A DNA stretch of 64,000 nt from Megaustenia siamemsis (taxonomy: Eukaryota > Mollusca > Gastropoda > Stylommatophora > Ariophantidae): positions 74,732,232 through 74,796,231 of the forward strand of contig JAVIAB010000041.1 of the NCBI GenBank assembly GCA_032433765.1, read 5' to 3'. Under the pieces are notes generated by a model. That model was not told the origin of the DNA and ran no database searches. It saw only the letters and a program-made list of their open reading frames with translations. This document shows, piece by piece, positions 60,901-64,000 of this stretch. Position 1 is the stretch's first letter. Every line of letters begins with the position of its first letter. The position numbers were made by a program, and so were the translations under genes.

Positions 60901-61284
60901 TATCAATTTTGATGGAAATAGGGCCTCACACTGTGATCCTCAACATAGGTGATGGTTAATCTCGTATCCATTGGCTTGTTGTGGATGCTAATGTCTGGAA
61001 TTTATAGACCTCTATTTTCAAGAATAACATTAAACATGAAAAATAAATCTCCAGTTATTTTCTGAAAGCAAATATTATGTTACTTCTATTTTAAGTTTGA
61101 CCTAATACCAAGATTGAAGAAAATATGAACACCATTACTAAATTATGTTAGAACTCACCAAGTGAATAAATACTGACATCACGTAAATTTACAAACAATA
61201 TGACAAAAGGTATCATACCCCCCCCCCCCAGAAAAAAAATTAATAAGTAAATAAATAAAACCTCCAAAAAAAATAATTAAAGCT
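60901..61284. other. Intron, no recognised feature
   Basis: AT-rich, with a short poly-C run near 61220. Confidence 0.6.
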
Positions 61285-61795
61285 CATAAATACAAACACT
61301 ATCACAGACACTATATAAATATCAAAAACAATATCACAAACACTATCACAAAAACTATAACAAACACTATCACTAACACTATCACTAACACTATCACAAA
61401 CATAGTAACAAACGATATCACATACAGTATCACAAACACTATAAAAATTACCACAACACTATCACCTACACTATAACAATTACCACAACACTATCACCTA
61501 CACTATCACAAACATTATGACAAACACTATCACAAACACTATCACAAACACGATCACAAAATCTATCACAAACACGATCACAAACACTATCACAAACACT
61601 ATCACAAACACGATCACAAAATCTATCACAAACACGATCACAAACACTATCACAAACACGATCACAAAATTTATCACAAACACTATCACAAACACTATCA
61701 CAAACACGATCACAAACACGATCACAAACACTATCACAAACACTATCACAAACACGATCACAAACACTATCACAAACACGATCACAAAATAGCTC
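61285..61795. repeat. 12-bp tandem array (CACTATCACAAA)
   Basis: The unit CACTATCACAAA has CACGATCACAAA variants. The left part is irregular and the right part (61510-61790) regular. Confidence 0.95.
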
Positions 61796-61904
61796 AAATC
61801 TTGAACAAAACATCAGAAAGTATCAATGTTATCAAGACAACTACATTTTTTTGTCTTCCTGCTTGCTCGACGGCATCCTCGATTCAAAAAAGTCAAATTA
61901 TATG

Positions 61905-62125
61905 TTGGGGCATGTTAAAAGACACAGCAGTCTACTAAAAGTAATATTGGAAGTGAGAATGCATGAAGTAGAGGCAGACCAAGACTAGAGTGAACCAGTA
62001 ACATCATAAGATGAACAAGTCAGCCTATGAAAACCTGCATTATAAAACAAGAGACGGTGAAGAGTGGCGCTCCATTGTAGCCAACCTTCGATATGGAGAC
62101 AGCACTCAACGATGATGATGAAAAC
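61905..62125 (+). pseudogene. RTE-like LINE C-terminal fragment
   Basis: The + strand carries LGHVKRHSSLLKVILEV, then (shifted) the SVMKTCIIKQETVKSGAPL-type remnant of RDRAEWRS, ending in GATGATGATG. Same family as 34985, 41700 and 49050. Confidence 0.75.
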
Positions 62126-62305
62126 AATGAATGTTAACTGCTGCAAGCAGGAACAAATAATATGTGCTGGCAAAAGTGTTTGGTGAGTTAATTGTCCATG
62201 CTCTCAAAACGTGTGTGTGATTTGACTAAGTATTTAGTTCTTAGTTCAAGGTAACAGGTTGGATAACATGCTAGAACATGATTTCATTGCTTTTTTCTTC
62301 TGAAG

Positions 62306-62464
62306 GTAACAGCATAGACTCTCCCCAAATTAAATTATTGTGTGGCACAGGCTTCTATGAACAGTTCACAAGCACTGGCCCTTCTTTGACTGTTGTGTTT
62401 CACTCTGGTTCCATTACTGACAACAACGGTTTCATGCTGTATTACTCGTCCAAGGAGAAGTCTG
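62306..62464 (+). CDS. CUB exon C5
   Basis: A 159-nt exon between TTCTGAAG and GTAATG. It encodes SPQIKLLCGTGFYEQ, then SLTVVFHSGSITDNNGFMLY and YSSKEKSG. The FHSD Asp is Gly here, which may weaken calcium binding. No next A exon is seen before the window ends. Confidence 0.92.
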
Positions 62465-62574
62465 GTAATGCTATTGATATAGGCCCTATACAAATGTGTA
62501 ATTTGATTGGATATGTAGGATTGTAGCAACAAAGAAAAAAGACATCACCGCAATGCACCATAAAGACAAGTGGA

Positions 62575-62720
62575 ACAATATTAAAACAGTTTAATGAATT
62601 TAAATATCTGGGAACAATCTTAACCTCAGATGGTAGATGTACAATGGAGGTGAGAAAAAGAATAGCTCAGGAAAAAAACAGCTTTCCAAAACATAAGATA
62701 GTGTGCAATTCATTTTTGAC
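62575..62720 (+). pseudogene. LINE fragment (FKYLG block)
   Basis: The + strand reads FKYLGTILTSDGRCTMEVRK, then RIAQEKNSF, the conserved block after reverse transcriptase in LINE ORF2. Confidence 0.75.
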
Positions 62721-62723
62721 AAC

Positions 62724-62728
<5 letters not shown>

Positions 62729-62779
<51 letters not shown>
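62729..62779. repeat. (CT)n microsatellite
   Basis: About 25 CT dinucleotides, followed by the same flank as the CT tract at 39235. Confidence 0.96.
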
Positions 62780-62783
<4 letters not shown>

Positions 62784-63115
62784 CAAGACTCAATCAGAGT
62801 AGGATTCCAGAGTCTCACATGAAGACAGCTGTCTGTTTAAGTGAATTGATTGACCCCACAGACAGAACATCATAATTAGAGTCGGTTAGATCAACTCTGA
62901 TTGTATACCTGTTAAAACGTTGCACTGTGTTCTGCGCCAGTGGCCCAGTGCATCCGATTTCAGCCAGCATTTTATTCAGATTTACTTTCCTTAGCCTTTG
63001 GTTGTCCCCAATCTTCCTGCAAGGCATCATACTTGTCTTTTCTGTAGGGGGATTCTGCCCTTAGATGGTCGGCCCTCCCATGTTTACGAGCACTATCTGC
63101 CAGAGTTCCGTAGAG
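62780..63115. other. Dispersed-repeat sequence, unassigned
   Basis: Begins with CAAGACTCAATCAGAGTAGG, shared with 39264-39290, so it probably belongs to an RNase H-type LINE on the - strand. The 71-codon - frame (62815-63030) has no recognisable domain. Confidence 0.4.
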
Positions 63116-64000
63116 GTGACTAACACAGACATGCACACACAAAGATATGAGATGTGACTAACCCTGACATGCACACAACGATATGAGGCATGACTAACAC
63201 TGACACATACCAAGATATGAGATGTGACTAACACTGACACATACCAAGATATGAGATGTGACTAACACTGACATGCACACAACGATGTGAGGCATGACTA
63301 ACACTGACACATACCAAGATATGAGATGTGACTAACACTGACACATACCAAGATATGAGATGTGACTAACACTGACACATACCAAGATATGAGATGTGAC
63401 TAACACTGACACATACCAAGATATGAGATGTGACTAACACTGACACATACCAAGATATGAGATGTGACTAACACTGATACATAGCAAGATATGAGATGTG
63501 ACTAACACTGACATGCACACAACGATATGAGGCATGACTAACACTGACACATAGCAAGATATGAGATGTGACTAACACTGACATGCACACAACGATATGA
63601 GGCATGACTAACACTGACACATAGCAAGATATGAGATATGACTAACACTGACACATACCAAGATATGAGATATGACTAACACTGACACATACTAAAATAT
63701 GAGATATGACTAACACTGACACATACCAAGATATGAGGCATGACTAACACTGACACATACCAAGATATGAGATATGACTAACACTGACACATACCAAGAT
63801 ATGAGGCATGACTAACACTGACACATACCAAGATATGAGGCATGACTAACACTGACACATACCAAGATATGAGATATGACTAACACTGACATGCACACAA
63901 CGATATGAGGCATGACTAACACTGACACGTACCAAGATATGAGATATGACTAACACTGACACATACCAAGATATGAGATATGGCTAACACTGACACATAC
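63116..64000. repeat. 34-bp tandem array running off the window
   Basis: The unit is TGACTAACACTGACACATAC plus CAAGATATGAGATG, with a second type carrying ATGCACACAACGATATGAGGC. About 26 copies to the window end. Confidence 0.95.

Larger units (their letters stand above)
5330..62464 (+). other. Multi-CUB-domain protein gene, 14 exons visible, both ends outside window
   Basis: Fourteen exons on the + strand assemble as B1-C1-A2-B2-C2-A3-B3-C3-A4-B4-C4-A5-B5-C5. Each A-B-C trio encodes one CUB domain of about 122-124 residues with four Cys: one in A, two in B, one in C. A exons begin in phase 1 and end in phase 2; B and C exons end in phase 1, so modules can be added without shifting the frame. 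All borders are AG/GT. CUB domains are extracellular beta-sandwich modules that bind protein ligands, often with calcium; the Asp of DYV.IYDG and the FHSD segment fit calcium-binding CUBs. No signal peptide, EGF, protease or membrane segment is seen, so cubilin-like, ovochymase-like or another CUB protein cannot be told apart. Exon A1 must lie upstream of position 1 or be lost. The introns are full of tandem arrays and transposons. Confidence 0.88.

Noticed and set aside
59796..60912. Hydrophobic Cys-rich frames of 149-213 codons resembling membrane proteins
   Set aside because: Shadow of the 30-bp array; hydrophobicity comes from the repeated TTC/TTA codons.
61466..61813. Frames rich in Val/Phe or Cys/Asp on both strands
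   Set aside because: Shadow of the 12-bp array.

Overview
The window is eukaryotic nuclear DNA from an animal, most likely a marine invertebrate. A mollusc or other lophotrochozoan is my best guess from the mix of LINE, hAT, mariner and tRNA-SINE relics, but this is unproven. The evidence is spliced exons with GT-AG borders, AT-rich introns, microsatellites and many transposon remains. No bacterial-type genes, operons, CRISPR arrays, rRNA or intact tRNA genes were found.

The one host gene I can support lies on the + strand and spans at least 5330-62464. It encodes a string of CUB domains, each made by three short exons: A, about 82 nt, with the first Cys and the SPGYP motif; B, 125-131 nt, with DCxW, a third Cys and DYV.IYDG; C, 158-162 nt, with a fourth Cys, TVVFHSD and GF. 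Fourteen exons are visible: B1-C1, then complete A-B-C sets 2 to 5. Phases are constant, so whole CUB modules are exchangeable. Exon A1 and the gene start lie to the left of the window, and the gene probably continues to the right. Two exons, C3 and A5, each lack one base and would shift the frame. They are either assembly errors or real lesions.

The introns are built from tandem arrays and transposons. About 30 kb of the 64 kb, by my boundaries, is tandem repeat. The largest is a 12.9-kb array of a 32-bp unit with higher-order structure (9121-22059). Others have units of 36, 43, 51, 30, 60, 23, 59, 21, 29, 19, 48, 34, 30, 12 and 34 bp. Two arrays copied splice-site pieces of the gene itself: 41496-42933 repeats the 3' splice site and start of exon B3, and 55940-56723 repeats the 3' end and donor of exon A5. 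These exon-edge arrays are the most unusual thing in the window.

Among transposons, a complete hAT element (2056-4899) has matching terminal repeats, an 8-bp target duplication and an open transposase frame, and it sits inside an older LINE relic. To its left is the right part of a second hAT element. A short mariner-type element with long inverted repeats lies inside the 21-bp array. LINE fragments (RT, RNase H and 3' domains), two tRNA-derived SINE families, a degraded mariner transposase and two Penelope/hammerhead-like pieces fill the rest.

Most long open frames in the window come from tandem repeats whose unit lacks stops. They should not be read as genes.
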